Below, in pieces: positions 9,426 to 17,288 of a stretch of 64,000 bases of DNA. A program made the position numbers and the translations under genes. The notes under the pieces were generated by a model. It had not been told where the DNA came from. It saw nothing but the letters and a program-made list of their open reading frames with translations, and made no database searches. Each line of letters begins with the position of its first letter. Position 1 is the first letter of the stretch. This DNA is from Enterococcus sp. BWB1-3 (GTDB taxonomy: Bacteria; Bacillota; Bacilli; Lactobacillales; Enterococcaceae). The DNA lies in contig NZ_JADOEP010000012.1 in the NCBI RefSeq assembly GCF_016745275.1, positions 57,159-121,158 of the forward strand, given 5' to 3'.

Positions 9426-10241
9426 TTATATCTGGGTTTCTGTCATATTTTCAATTAATGAACAGGTTTCTTCAATTGATTTTTTATCAACATTAATGAT
9501 GATTGTGTTGTATTTTTCAAAGACTTGATTCGCATAGTTTAATTCTTCCTTGATACGATCAAAGTTTGTATAGGCGGAGTCTCCTTTAAGTCCGAGAGAG
9601 TCCAGACGTGATTTTCTGATATCTCTCAGGCTTTCCATAGAAGTTGTCAAACCGATTATTTTCTTCGGATCAATCTGGTCCAGTTCTTTTGGCAAGGCTA
9701 CTTCCGGAATAAGAGGCAGATTTGCTACTTTGTGATTTCGATTTGCCATATACATGCTTAATGGTGTTTTCGAGGTTCTGGAAACGCCAAGCAAGACATA
9801 ATCGGCTTCCAGAAAGCCTTTAGAATCTTTTCCGTCATCATAGCGGACTGCAAATTCAATTGCAGCTACGCGGTTGAAATATTGTTCATTTAATTTGTGC
9901 AGTGCCCCAGGTTCCTGTAAAGGTGCGATGCCAAATGTTCCTTCAATGATTTCACTGAGCGGGCTCATGTAATCAATAAACTGAAGTCCTGTCCTTCTGG
10001 CAAAATTATTTACGAGAGCCACAAGTTTCTTATTTACCAAGGTCGTAACAACAATTGCTTTATCATGTAATGCATCTTTTAAAATCGGCTGCAGCAAATC
10101 CTCTTCAGTAATAAAAGGGAAACGTTGAATATCTCTCATATCGATATCTGGATATTGCGCTGAAACAGCTGAAATAATTTTTTGAGCAGTTTCCCCTACA
10201 GAATCAGAGATTAAATAGATTTTTACACTGTTTTTTTCCAT
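9426..10241 (-). CDS. ppsR: pyruvate, phosphate dikinase regulatory protein (kinase/pyrophosphorylase)
   Basis: Bifunctional DUF299-family enzyme that inactivates pyruvate phosphate dikinase by ADP-dependent threonine phosphorylation and reactivates it by phosphate-dependent removal. It has 271 residues, opens with KIYLISDSVGETAQK, and carries the P-loop LLGVSRTSKTPLSMYMA around residues 150-166 and a C-terminal IIINVDKKSIEET block, all family hallmarks. It lies 15 bases downstream of ccpN on the same strand, the same order as Bacillus yqzB(ccpN)-yqfL, while its target enzyme is encoded divergently next door, which strongly supports the PPDK assignment over PEP synthase. R1 follows the stop codon. 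Confidence 0.93.
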   Translation of the reverse strand: MEKNSVKIYLISDSVGETAQKIISAVSAQYPDIDMRDIQRFPFITEEDLLQPILKDALHDKAIVVTTLVNKKLVALVNNFARRTGLQFIDYMSPLSEIIEGTFGIAPLQEPGALHKLNEQYFNRVAAIEFAVRYDDGKDSKGFLEADYVLLGVSRTSKTPLSMYMANRNHKVANLPLIPEVALPKELDQIDPKKIIGLTTSMESLRDIRKSRLDSLGLKGDSAYTNFDRIKEELNYANQVFEKYNTIIINVDKKSIEETCSLIENMTETQI

Positions 10242-10256
10242 AATAGTTAAACACTC

Positions 10257-10892
10257 CTAATAATTTTCATTTTCAATATCTTTACCTGCCAGGATAAAAT
10301 ATTCCATTAGTTTGGTTTTTGTTAATTTGCCGACTACTTTTCCCGGTTCTGCTTTATCAACTACCGGCAGTGTGTCCACACTGTGCTGAAGCAGAAGGTC
10401 GCCGGCTTCCAAAATAGTGTGTTCTCCGGTTATTGTAGTGATATTCGGCATTCGGGTCATTATTACCGCAACAGGTGTTTTTTCAGTATGAGGGTTGCTG
10501 ATCGCTGCACGCAGTAAATCTTTTCGAGACAGCAGACCGATTAATTTTTCCTGATCATCTTTTACATAGAGCGAACCGACATCATACATAAAAAGATTGG
10601 TTACTGCATCGTAAATGGTTGTTGATTGGGGAATCAGTAGAGGAGGAATCATGATATCCTTTACTTTTTTTCTATAGAGTTTTTCGTATAGAAGCGGTTC
10701 TACTGTCTGTCCTGTGTAAAAATAACCTACTTTTGGTCTTGCATCGAGTAGACCAGTCATTGTTAAAATAGCTAAATCGCTGCGCAGAGTAGCTCTGCTT
10801 AAGCCTAATGTTTTTGCGATTGCTTCTCCGCTGATCGGCTCATTATTCTTTACGATTTTAATCATTTCCAGCTGTCTGGAAGTTAATTGCAT
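10257..10892 (-). CDS. ccpN: CcpN-type transcriptional repressor (HTH plus two CBS domains)
   Basis: DNA-binding sensor of the energy state that in Bacillus represses gluconeogenic genes during growth on glucose. The N-terminal winged HTH (about residues 4-55, with ISGEAIAKTLGLSRATLRSD) is followed by two CBS domains (about 75-205), expected to bind adenine nucleotides. Length, 211 aa, matches CcpN. It is cotranscribed with ppsR and divergent from ppdK. The shared upstream region contains three copies of a TGTGRCAYACT element, one right in front of its own start, so both autoregulation and repression of ppdK are likely. Confidence 0.92.
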   Translation of the reverse strand: MQLTSRQLEMIKIVKNNEPISGEAIAKTLGLSRATLRSDLAILTMTGLLDARPKVGYFYTGQTVEPLLYEKLYRKKVKDIMIPPLLIPQSTTIYDAVTNLFMYDVGSLYVKDDQEKLIGLLSRKDLLRAAISNPHTEKTPVAVIMTRMPNITTITGEHTILEAGDLLLQHSVDTLPVVDKAEPGKVVGKLTKTKLMEYFILAGKDIENENY

Positions 10893-10915
10893 AGTTGATA
10901 ACCTACCCTCTTAAA

Positions 10916-11042
10916 TGTGACATACTATATATTATATATAGGGGCATAAATAAAATCAAGTCAAATCTTCACTCGTCATAAAAACTGTTGACAGGGAATG
11001 TGACACACTATATAATTCGATTTATATCGAATGTGGCACACT
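10916..11042. promoter_or_regulatory. ppdK promoter with three CcpN-like operators
   Basis: A near-consensus sigma-A promoter drives ppdK: TTGACA at 10988-10993, a 17-base spacer, TATAAT at 11011-11016. Three direct elements are visible: TGTGACATACT (10916-10926, near ccpN), TGTGACACACT (10999-11009, inside the spacer) and TGTGGCACACT (11032-11042, in the early transcript). The first fits the Bacillus CcpN consensus TRTGHYATAYW exactly, as I remember it, and the others differ by one or two bases. Binding between -35 and -10 would block or trap RNA polymerase. A weaker TTGACT/TATATA pair on the minus strand could serve ccpN. Confidence 0.8.
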
Positions 11043-11066
11043 ATTTGGAATAGAGGAGGATATTCA

Positions 11067-13694
11067 ATGGTTTTTGTTTACGATTTTTCAGAAGGGTCAA
11101 AAGATCAGGCTGGACTGCTGGGTGGAAAAGGGGCAAATCTGGCTGAAATGACAAGCTTGGGTTTACCTGTACCAAATGGCTTTACGATAACGACTGAAGC
11201 TTGTATTGATTACCTAAAGAATGAGCAGCATTTGCTGAATGAACTGAAAATGGAGATAGAACAGCACATTCTTTCTTTAGAAAAGAAGACAGGAAAAAAA
11301 CTTGGAGATGTTGATCAGCCGCTGCTTGTTTCTGTTCGAAGCGGATCAAAATTTTCCATGCCCGGTATGATGGATACAATATTGAATTTGGGATTAAATG
11401 ACGAGACAGTGGATGGATTGGCTGAAAAAACAGGAAACGGCCGCTTCGCTTATGACTGTTATCGACGTTTGCTGCAAATGTTTGGAGATGTTGTCTGGGG
11501 AATCAACAAGAATCGTTTTGAGGATCAGCTGAGTTTTTACAAAAATAAAAAAGGCTACAAAGAAGATACAGAAATGAAGGAAGAAGACTGGCGGTATTTA
11601 GTTTCTGCATACAAAGGCATTTATCAGGAAACTGTTCATAAACCGTTTCCACAGGAGCCAAAGGAGCAGCTGTTTCAATCTGTAGAAGCTGTTTTTCGCT
11701 CTTGGAATAACAAGAGAGCCAAGACATATCGGCGTTTGCATGATCTTCCTGACCATTTGGGAACAGCAGTCAATATTCAGGAAATGGTTTTTGGAAATGC
11801 GGGTTTTGAAAGCGGTACAGGTGTTGCATTTACGAGGAATCCAGCAACTGGCGAGAAGGGGATCTTTGGTGAATTCCTGCTTAATGCACAGGGTGAAGAT
11901 GTGGTGGCTGGGATCAGAACACCGCAGCCGATAGCCGCATTAAAAGAATCAATGCCTTCCGTGTATGAAGAATTTAAGCAAATAGGTTCAAATCTGGAGA
12001 AGCATTATAAAGACATGCAGGATATTGAATTTACTATTGAAAACCAGAAGTTGTATATTTTACAAACCAGAAATGGGAAACGGACTGCAAAGGCCGCTTT
12101 TCGAGTATGTATTGATTTAGTTGAAGAAGGGGTTCTTTCAAAAAAAGAAGGGCTTGAACGAATTACACCTTCCATGATTACACAGCTTCTTCATCCAGTC
12201 TTTGAACCAGCAGCACTTGAAAAAGCAATCCCAATTGCCAAAGGGCTGCCGGCAAGTCCCGGTGCTGCCAGCGGAAATATCTATTTTACTGCTGAAACAG
12301 CGAAAGCAGCGAGTGAAAGAGGAGAAAAAGTAATCCTTGTTCGTCAGGAAACCTCTCCGGAGGACATTGAAGGAATGGTGGTCAGTGAAGGTATCGTTAC
12401 TTCAAGGGGAGGAATGACCTCTCATGCCGCAGTCGTGGCACGGGGTATGGGTGTTTGCTGCGTAGCAGGCTGTGAAGCGCTTCAAGTAGATGAGTTTTTG
12501 GAACAGATCAGCTGTAACGGGCTGACTATGAAAGCTGGGGATGTTCTTTCTGTTGATGGGACAACAGGAACCTTATACCAGGGGAATATCCCAAAGAAAC
12601 AAGGGGATGAACAGCTTCTGCTGGATAAAATTCTTGAATGGGCAAAAGAGAACAGTCATCTTCTTGTCTTTGCGAATGCGGAAACACCGGAAGACATTCA
12701 AGCTGCATTAAAGCTGGGTGCAGACGGTATAGGTCTGGCAAGAACAGAGCATATGTTTTTTGGAGAAGAACGAATCAGCGAAATGAGAAAGATGATTCTG
12801 GCAGAAGACAGGAAAGGTCTGCAGGAGCCTTTGGAAAAGCTGAAAGAGTATCAGAAAAAAGATTTCAAAGAAATTTTCCGCTTAATGGAAGGCCGTTCTT
12901 GTACTATTCGCTTGCTGGACCCTCCGCTGCATGAATTTTTACCAAAAACAGGAAAAGAAATAGAAGAGCTTGCAAAAGCAACGGGTCGGATGCCGGCACA
13001 AATCCGAAGAAAAATGGATAGTCTGGAAGAACAGAATCCGATGCTGGGGCATAGAGGCTGTCGTCTGGCGGTGACTACGCCGGAGATTTATCAAATGCAG
13101 GTTGCTGCTATCATTGAAACAGCTTTGGAATGTAATCAGAATGAAGCATTTACTACTATTCCAGAGATTATGATCCCTTTAATCAGTACAGCTGAAGAAC
13201 TGGAAATGCTGAGGAAACTATTGGAAGAAACTATAGAGGATATTTTCAAACAGACCGGACAGAGCCTTCAATATAAGATCGGTACAATGATTGAAACACC
13301 TAGAGCCTGTTTAGTTGCAGATAAGCTTGCTCAAACTTCGGACTTTTTCAGTTTCGGAACCAACGATCTGACGCAGCTGACTTATGGCTTCTCCAGAGAT
13401 GATTCAGCGAAGTTTTTAGGTGAATATGCAGATAAAGGACTTTTAAAAGATGATCCGTTTCAGCATTTGGATGAAAATGGGGTAGGAGAGCTGATAAAAA
13501 TTGCGGTATCGAATGTATGCTCTATTTCAGATAGTGCTAAAATCGGAGTTTGTGGAGAGGTAGGCGGAGATCCCAAATCTATTCGTTTTTTGAGAAAGCT
13601 ACCGATTACTTATGTATCCTGCTCACCCTACAGGATTCCGGCAGCAATTTTGACAATTGCACAGGAAGAAGCGCAGGAAACAATAAATTCTTGA
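11067..13694 (+). CDS. ppdK: pyruvate, phosphate dikinase
   Basis: Interconverts pyruvate, ATP and phosphate with PEP, AMP and pyrophosphate. The 875-residue protein has the N-terminal ATP-grasp domain (GGKGANLAEM near the start, VSVRSGSKFSMPGMMDT), the swivelling phosphohistidine domain with GGMTSHAAVVARGMG around residue 450, and the C-terminal TIM-barrel PEP/pyruvate domain with GHRGCRLAVTTPEI, FGTNDLTQ and the catalytic cysteine in GVCGEVGGDP. The start at 11067 has GAGGAGG eight bases upstream; an in-frame ATG at 11031 lies in the promoter/operator region and has no such site. With ccpN and ppsR it forms a compact unit under transcriptional and covalent control. Confidence 0.96.
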   Translation: MVFVYDFSEGSKDQAGLLGGKGANLAEMTSLGLPVPNGFTITTEACIDYLKNEQHLLNELKMEIEQHILSLEKKTGKKLGDVDQPLLVSVRSGSKFSMPGMMDTILNLGLNDETVDGLAEKTGNGRFAYDCYRRLLQMFGDVVWGINKNRFEDQLSFYKNKKGYKEDTEMKEEDWRYLVSAYKGIYQETVHKPFPQEPKEQLFQSVEAVFRSWNNKRAKTYRRLHDLPDHLGTAVNIQEMVFGNAGFESGTGVAFTRNPATGEKGIFGEFLLNAQGEDVVAGIRTPQPIAALKESMPSVYEEFKQIGSNLEKHYKDMQDIEFTIENQKLYILQTRNGKRTAKAAFRVCIDLVEEGVLSKKEGLERITPSMITQLLHPVFEPAALEKAIPIAKGLPASPGAASGNIYFTAETAKAASERGEKVILVRQETSPEDIEGMVVSEGIVTSRGGMTSHAAVVARGMGVCCVAGCEALQVDEFLEQISCNGLTMKAGDVLSVDGTTGTLYQGNIPKKQGDEQLLLDKILEWAKENSHLLVFANAETPEDIQAALKLGADGIGLARTEHMFFGEERISEMRKMILAEDRKGLQEPLEKLKEYQKKDFKEIFRLMEGRSCTIRLLDPPLHEFLPKTGKEIEELAKATGRMPAQIRRKMDSLEEQNPMLGHRGCRLAVTTPEIYQMQVAAIIETALECNQNEAFTTIPEIMIPLISTAEELEMLRKLLEETIEDIFKQTGQSLQYKIGTMIETPRACLVADKLAQTSDFFSFGTNDLTQLTYGFSRDDSAKFLGEYADKGLLKDDPFQHLDENGVGELIKIAVSNVCSISDSAKIGVCGEVGGDPKSIRFLRKLPITYVSCSPYRIPAAILTIAQEEAQETINS

Positions 13695-13743
13695 GATCGT
13701 TATAAACAGTACCAAAGTAAGCGAAAATAATCAGACGCAACGC

Positions 13744-13800
13744 CAAATAGCCTTTCCTATTCTTATACTGAATGTATAAGATAGAAAGGTTATTTGGCTT
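13744..13800 (+). terminator. long hairpin downstream of ppdK
   Basis: An extended inverted repeat: the left arm starts CCAAATAGCCTTTC and the right arm ends GAAAGGTTATTTGG, with inner pairing of TCTTATA and TATAAGA around a short loop. It is strong but the tail has only scattered T, so it could be a terminator or an end left by an insertion sequence, since IS remnants follow at once. Confidence 0.55.
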
Positions 13801-13849
13801 GTTTCAGGCAAGGCACAGCAATTGAAGTAGAGAATAGCCTTTAATCGTT

Positions 13850-14122
13850 GGTGGAATGTGGCGTGAATATGGCAATCGCTTTTTTTTAAGATTAGATTTT
13901 CCTCTTCTAAAGCTGCTTTTTATTTTTGGATTTTACGTACTTGCTTGGCTGTAAGAAGTTCACCAGACTCCATTTTAATTTCAGAATAGAGTTTGATTTA
14001 TCGTGAGATGGCGGTTTGTGAAATACCATATTCTTTGCACAAGGAAGTTTGTGTTTTTCCTCCATGATACAAATTAACTAAGCTTTTTTCTGAAGTCTTC
14101 GTCGTATTTTTTGTAATTAGAC
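13850..14122 (-). pseudogene. decayed IS3-family transposase OrfA
   Basis: Starting at the ATG at 14122 the minus strand encodes MSNYKKYDEDFRK, then shifts frame by one base in an A-run and continues with NLYHGGKTQTSLCKEYG, ISQTAIS, a stop, IKLYSEIKMESGELLTAKQV and, after another stop, AALEEENLILKK. This is the helix-turn-helix and leucine-zipper part of an IS3-family OrfA. One frameshift and two in-frame stops make it non-functional, and no OrfB with a DDE domain is present. Confidence 0.85.
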
Positions 14123-14144
14123 ATAAAATTTCTTCCTTTATCTT

Positions 14145-14508
14145 GGATTGGATGCTACCATAGAAGAAAGTGGTACGAACTTATCTGGCGGACAAAAACA
14201 ACGTCTAGGACTGGCAAGGGCACTCTTAGCAGATAACGATATTATTATTTTTGACGAAGCTACCAGTAATATAGATAGTACTCTTAAAAAAAATAGTAAA
14301 GAATTTAATGTCTATCAAAGATAAAACTATTATATTTATTACACATAGAGTTGAGTTGACTGAATCATGTGATAAAATTTTTGTTTTAGAACAAGGAAAT
14401 ATAATAGAACAAGGAAGTCCTGATAGCTTAAAGAGAAAAAAAGGTCAGTACTATAATTATCTATCTATAAATTACAATTCATTTGATGTATCTAATGAGA
14501 TCGAGTAG
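14145..14508 (+). pseudogene. truncated and frameshifted ABC exporter ATP-binding domain
   Basis: Only the last third of an ABC ATPase domain remains: [31 protein letters not shown], then a +1 slip in an eight-A run at about 14286-14293, and in the new frame TIIFITHRVELT and the C-terminal FVLEQGNIIEQGSP. Removing one A joins the parts as [16 protein letters not shown]. The ABC signature, Walker B and H-loop resemble ABCB-type peptide or bacteriocin exporters. The 5' part is lost at the IS3 remnant. The reading frame at 14308-14508 is therefore a fragment, not an independent gene. Confidence 0.85.
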
Positions 14509-14554
14509 CTAATCTGACTCTCTAATCAAGCTTTTTATGAAAGGATACAAAAGT

Positions 14555-15142
14555 ATGTATAGTATAATTTATACATTGAATAACTCTTTTAAAAATTCAA
14601 TTAGGATTAGAGGACAATTTTGGACGCTAATAATCATTATAATATTGAGTGTTTTTTCATTTTCAACAATATTTCTTTCTCTATTTTTTTTACAATGGAT
14701 AATGCAAATGATTGTTAATAAAAACAATATTGTGATATACCCCTTAAAAATTTACATGGGGTTAACTGCTATAAGTGGTCTATCTATGTACACTATATTA
14801 TTAATGTATGTCAGTAGATTATTTTTTTTATCAGTACTAGAAAATGAAAATGATCTAAAAATTATGAAATTATTGGGAGATACTCAGAAGCGAATAATTA
14901 TTGAATATACTATCCAGCCAATTTACTATTTACTCATTTTACTGCCTGTATCAGCTGGTATCTCTTTTAAAGTAGCAAAACAATTCATAGCTGATTTTTT
15001 TGACATATCTGATTTACAAACAGTTATTCAATCTTTTCATATTCCGTTGTCTTTAGTAATAAGCATGATTATTATATGTTGCTTATACGTATTCATATCC
15101 AATTTTTTTAAAATCAGACGTTTATTAAAAAAATGGAATTAA
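14555..15142 (+). CDS. short FtsX-like permease, possibly a remnant
   Basis: About 195 residues with four predicted membrane helices (near residues 20-45, 60-85, 125-150 and 165-190) and the segment ENENDLKIMKLLGDTQ between helices 2 and 3, typical of the cytoplasmic loop in FtsX-type permeases that couples to the ATPase. I prefer the ATG at 14555, with AAAGGA nine bases before, over the one at 14537, which lacks a site. It follows the broken ABC ATPase by about 45 bases, so it was probably part of the same exporter or immunity locus. Composition is much more AT-rich than the neighbours, which suggests transfer. Whether it still works without an ATPase partner is doubtful. Confidence 0.55.
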   Translation: MYSIIYTLNNSFKNSIRIRGQFWTLIIIIILSVFSFSTIFLSLFFLQWIMQMIVNKNNIVIYPLKIYMGLTAISGLSMYTILLMYVSRLFFLSVLENENDLKIMKLLGDTQKRIIIEYTIQPIYYLLILLPVSAGISFKVAKQFIADFFDISDLQTVIQSFHIPLSLVISMIIICCLYVFISNFFKIRRLLKKWN

Positions 15143-15179
15143 CTATTATCTTCATTATAACTTCAGCTATTGAGCAACC

Positions 15180-15284
15180 GATACAGATGAATTGACACTA
15201 GATATTTGGTTACGAAAAGAGGGAAATCTCTTTGATTTTTCAGCCTGCATAGAAATCAATCGCTTTTTGAGAATACCAGTTTAA
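15180..15284 (+). pseudogene. IS6-family transposase remnant with internal deletion
   Basis: The 34 codons read DTDELTLDIWLRKEG, typical of the catalytic region of IS6/IS1216-type transposases, and pass directly into LFDFSACIEINRFLRIPV, which is like their extreme C-terminus. The part between is deleted. There is no start codon and the fragment ends at TAA. Confidence 0.65.
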
Positions 15285-15362
15285 AATTAGGATCAACATA
15301 AGAAAAATTTATTCGCTTTAGAAGTTTGAAACAGAACCAAAAAGGATAATAGCTTATTATTT

Positions 15363-15622
15363 AGGTTCTATGTCAAACGTTTATGAACTCATACTATTCG
15401 TTCAGCCTGAATAATGAAACTTATTGATAAACTTTCGCATAAAATAGTGTTGGTGAGCCAAAAAACTGAAAAAGAAATCAGAGTCTAGTGAGGAAAAAGC
15501 TCGCTAGACTTTTCTATTTCTGAGTAAAAAAGGTTCTATGTCAAACATTCATGAACTCATACTATTCGTTCGGTCTGAATAATGAAACTTATTGATAAGC
15601 TTTCGTATAAATGTGTTGGTGG
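15363..15622. repeat. imperfect 92-bp direct repeat at the end of an ISL3-type remnant
   Basis: Two copies beginning AGGTTCTATGTCAAAC, at 15363-15455 and 15531-15622, differ at about ten positions and are separated by some 75 bases. The right copy overlaps the 3' end of the transposase remnant on the minus strand, so the left copy looks like a duplicated element end. The spacer contains a small hairpin (GTCTAGTGAG and CTCGCTAGAC). Confidence 0.65.
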
Positions 15623-15980
15623 AACAAAGGTAAGCGTCTTGATTTTGTTGTCTAGATCTTCTGTAAGTCCGTTTGAAAAAGGATGACAGAAAATCATTCG
15701 TGATTCCTTGTTTGTATTTCTTAAAGAAGGTCAGTTTCTTTTTGAACAAGAAAGGTAATCTGGCATCTAAGGTATCCAATTCTTCAAAAAAGCGCTTGGT
15801 CTCTCGATGAGCGAAGGTATATTTTAAGAATTGAATCGTATCGTAAGCTAAGCGCAACAGGGGATCATAACTAAGCAGTTTATCGATGCTATCTGTTTGA
15901 GTCAATGGACGTTTAACTAACGGATGATAAGGATGGCGCTGACTATCTAGTTCGGCTGAATCCTTTAAAAGCAATTTCCA
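15549..15980 (-). pseudogene. ISL3-family transposase, C-terminal fragment
   Basis: The reading frame LLLKDSAELDSQ ... TDSIDKLLSYDPLLRLAYDT ... FFEELDTLDARLPFLFKK resembles the C-terminal half of ISL3-type transposases (several of which have a KLLSYS motif and a following acidic helix). After GITNDFLSS the proper continuation, with a SNG motif and DNKIKTL, is found in another frame, so there is a frameshift. The N-terminal zinc-binding and DDE parts are missing. The 5' side (15980-16167) is open but I do not recognise it. Confidence 0.6.
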
Positions 15981-16259
15981 CTATCGTTTTAGTCGACGAT
16001 TGATTTGTAGTTTTAGACGATTTCAGTTTATCAGTTTGTTGTTCCTTTTTTGTGTTTGAACACTCAAAAATAGTGTTGGCAAATTTTCCATCAACACAAA
16101 ATATTATAGAACCTTTAGAAAATCGCAGGAGAAAGCCCTTGTACGACTTCAGACATATGGTGAGCACGAAGCTATCCTGTAATGAAAGGTAGAAGTGAGG
16201 ATATAATTCTGGACTAAAAATGAACTTAGAAAGAATATCCGCATGTTTACAAAGAATAT

Positions 16260-16409
16260 ATGAAAGCTATTCAGCTATTTTTGAAATATGATTGCTCCTC
16301 TGCAGCCGCTCTTTGAGAATTGGAGTATCTGTCTGTTGGTGCATTACGTAAATGGTTCAGAAAAGCATCCGCAGCTCCGGAATCAAACTGCAAGAATCAG
16401 CTTATCTAA
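16260..16409 (+). pseudogene. OrfA remnant of an IS1202/IS3-like element
   Basis: Fifty codons starting MKAIQLFLKYDCSSAAAL, then a stop, then EYLSVGALRKWFRKAS. The pattern of a basic helix, 'KYD', a helix-turn-helix and 'ALRKWF' resembles OrfA proteins that begin with a similar KAVxLYIxYD motif. One stop interrupts it, and the end overlaps the tail of the rpiR-type gene. Confidence 0.5.
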
Positions 16410-17208
16410 CGTAACGTTTTAAATATATTTCTAAAATCAAATCAATATTTACCATCAAAAAAGCACGTGAAGTTATATCATAATTGTGATAAACATTTGT
16501 CGGAATTCCAGTGGTAATACTATGCATAGTAATATTATTTAAAGAATTAGCTCTGGAATTGGTAATAGAAAGAATTTTTCCGTTAGTTTGTTTAACCTTT
16601 TGAGCAGAGGTTAGCAAACTATTTGTTTCTCCGCTCATACTAATAAAGATTGCTAAATCATTTGATTTAATCAACTGGGGTAATAGATCCAGCATGTGGG
16701 ATTCATAGATATACATTGAGGCTTTATTAATTTGATAGAGACGTTTACTTGTATATTCTGCTATGGGTTTGGTTAGCCCGACACCAACAATAAATAAATT
16801 TGCAGCAATATGAATTTGCTCAGCAAAAAATTCCAAGGAGTTCAAGGTTAGGGCACTTAGAGAATCTTGGAAGAAGCTCTGATATTGTGATAAGAGATCT
16901 TTTTCATTAATATAGGTTGTTTCTTTTATTAATCTTGCCAATTCATATTTGAATTGAGAATAACCTTTGAATCCAAGTCGTTGTGCCAACCGAATAATTG
17001 TAGAGTTTGAGGTTGCTAGTACGTTTGCCAAGTCTGTTAGATTCAGTGTATTGACCAATTCTGGAGAATTGTCCAAATCATAAAACACATTTTTTTCTGA
17101 TTCACTCATTTCATTAATGATGTTTCCATAATTTTCAATAAGAATACCCATAGTCATCGCCTTTATGTTAGTTTTACTTATTATATCAGTTGCTGGATAA
17201 ATATCCAA
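16402..17208 (-). CDS. RpiR/MurR-family regulator of the adjacent PTS cluster
   Basis: Sugar-phosphate-responsive transcription factor. Residues about 1-80 form the HTH_6 domain (LTDLANVLATSNSTIIRLAQRLGF), and about 120-250 form an SIS domain (LFIVGVGLTKPIAEYTSKRLYQI, AIFISMSGETNSLLTSAQ) that binds phosphorylated sugars. Divergent from the PTS gene with 80 bases between the starts, so it most likely controls mngA-mngB-phosphorylase-glycerate kinase, sensing a sugar phosphate from the pathway. E. coli uses a GntR-type regulator (MngR) for the same substrate; here an RpiR protein takes that role, by inference. Its 3' end abuts the IS graveyard. Confidence 0.85.
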   Translation of the reverse strand: MDIYPATDIISKTNIKAMTMGILIENYGNIINEMSESEKNVFYDLDNSPELVNTLNLTDLANVLATSNSTIIRLAQRLGFKGYSQFKYELARLIKETTYINEKDLLSQYQSFFQDSLSALTLNSLEFFAEQIHIAANLFIVGVGLTKPIAEYTSKRLYQINKASMYIYESHMLDLLPQLIKSNDLAIFISMSGETNSLLTSAQKVKQTNGKILSITNSRANSLNNITMHSITTGIPTNVYHNYDITSRAFLMVNIDLILEIYLKRYVR

Positions 17209-17288
17209 GAATTGACTGAAACGGGTTACAAGAATTTGTTATATTGTAGCTGTAAACAAATTAATTTTTTTGAAAAGGAGAAATAAAA

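Noticed and set aside
11031..11066. Start of ppdK at 11031
   Set aside because: Overlaps a CcpN-like operator, and lies only about 15 bases after the -10 box; ATG 11067 behind GAGGAGG is the normal N-terminus.
14308..14508. 66-codon ABC protein as a gene of its own
   Set aside because: It is the C-terminal piece of an ATPase whose preceding part is in another frame; joined by removing one base in an A-run.
15943..16167. 74-codon minus-strand frame upstream of the ISL3 remnant
   Set aside because: Lysine/serine-rich and not recognisable; probably more transposon debris, not supportable as a gene.
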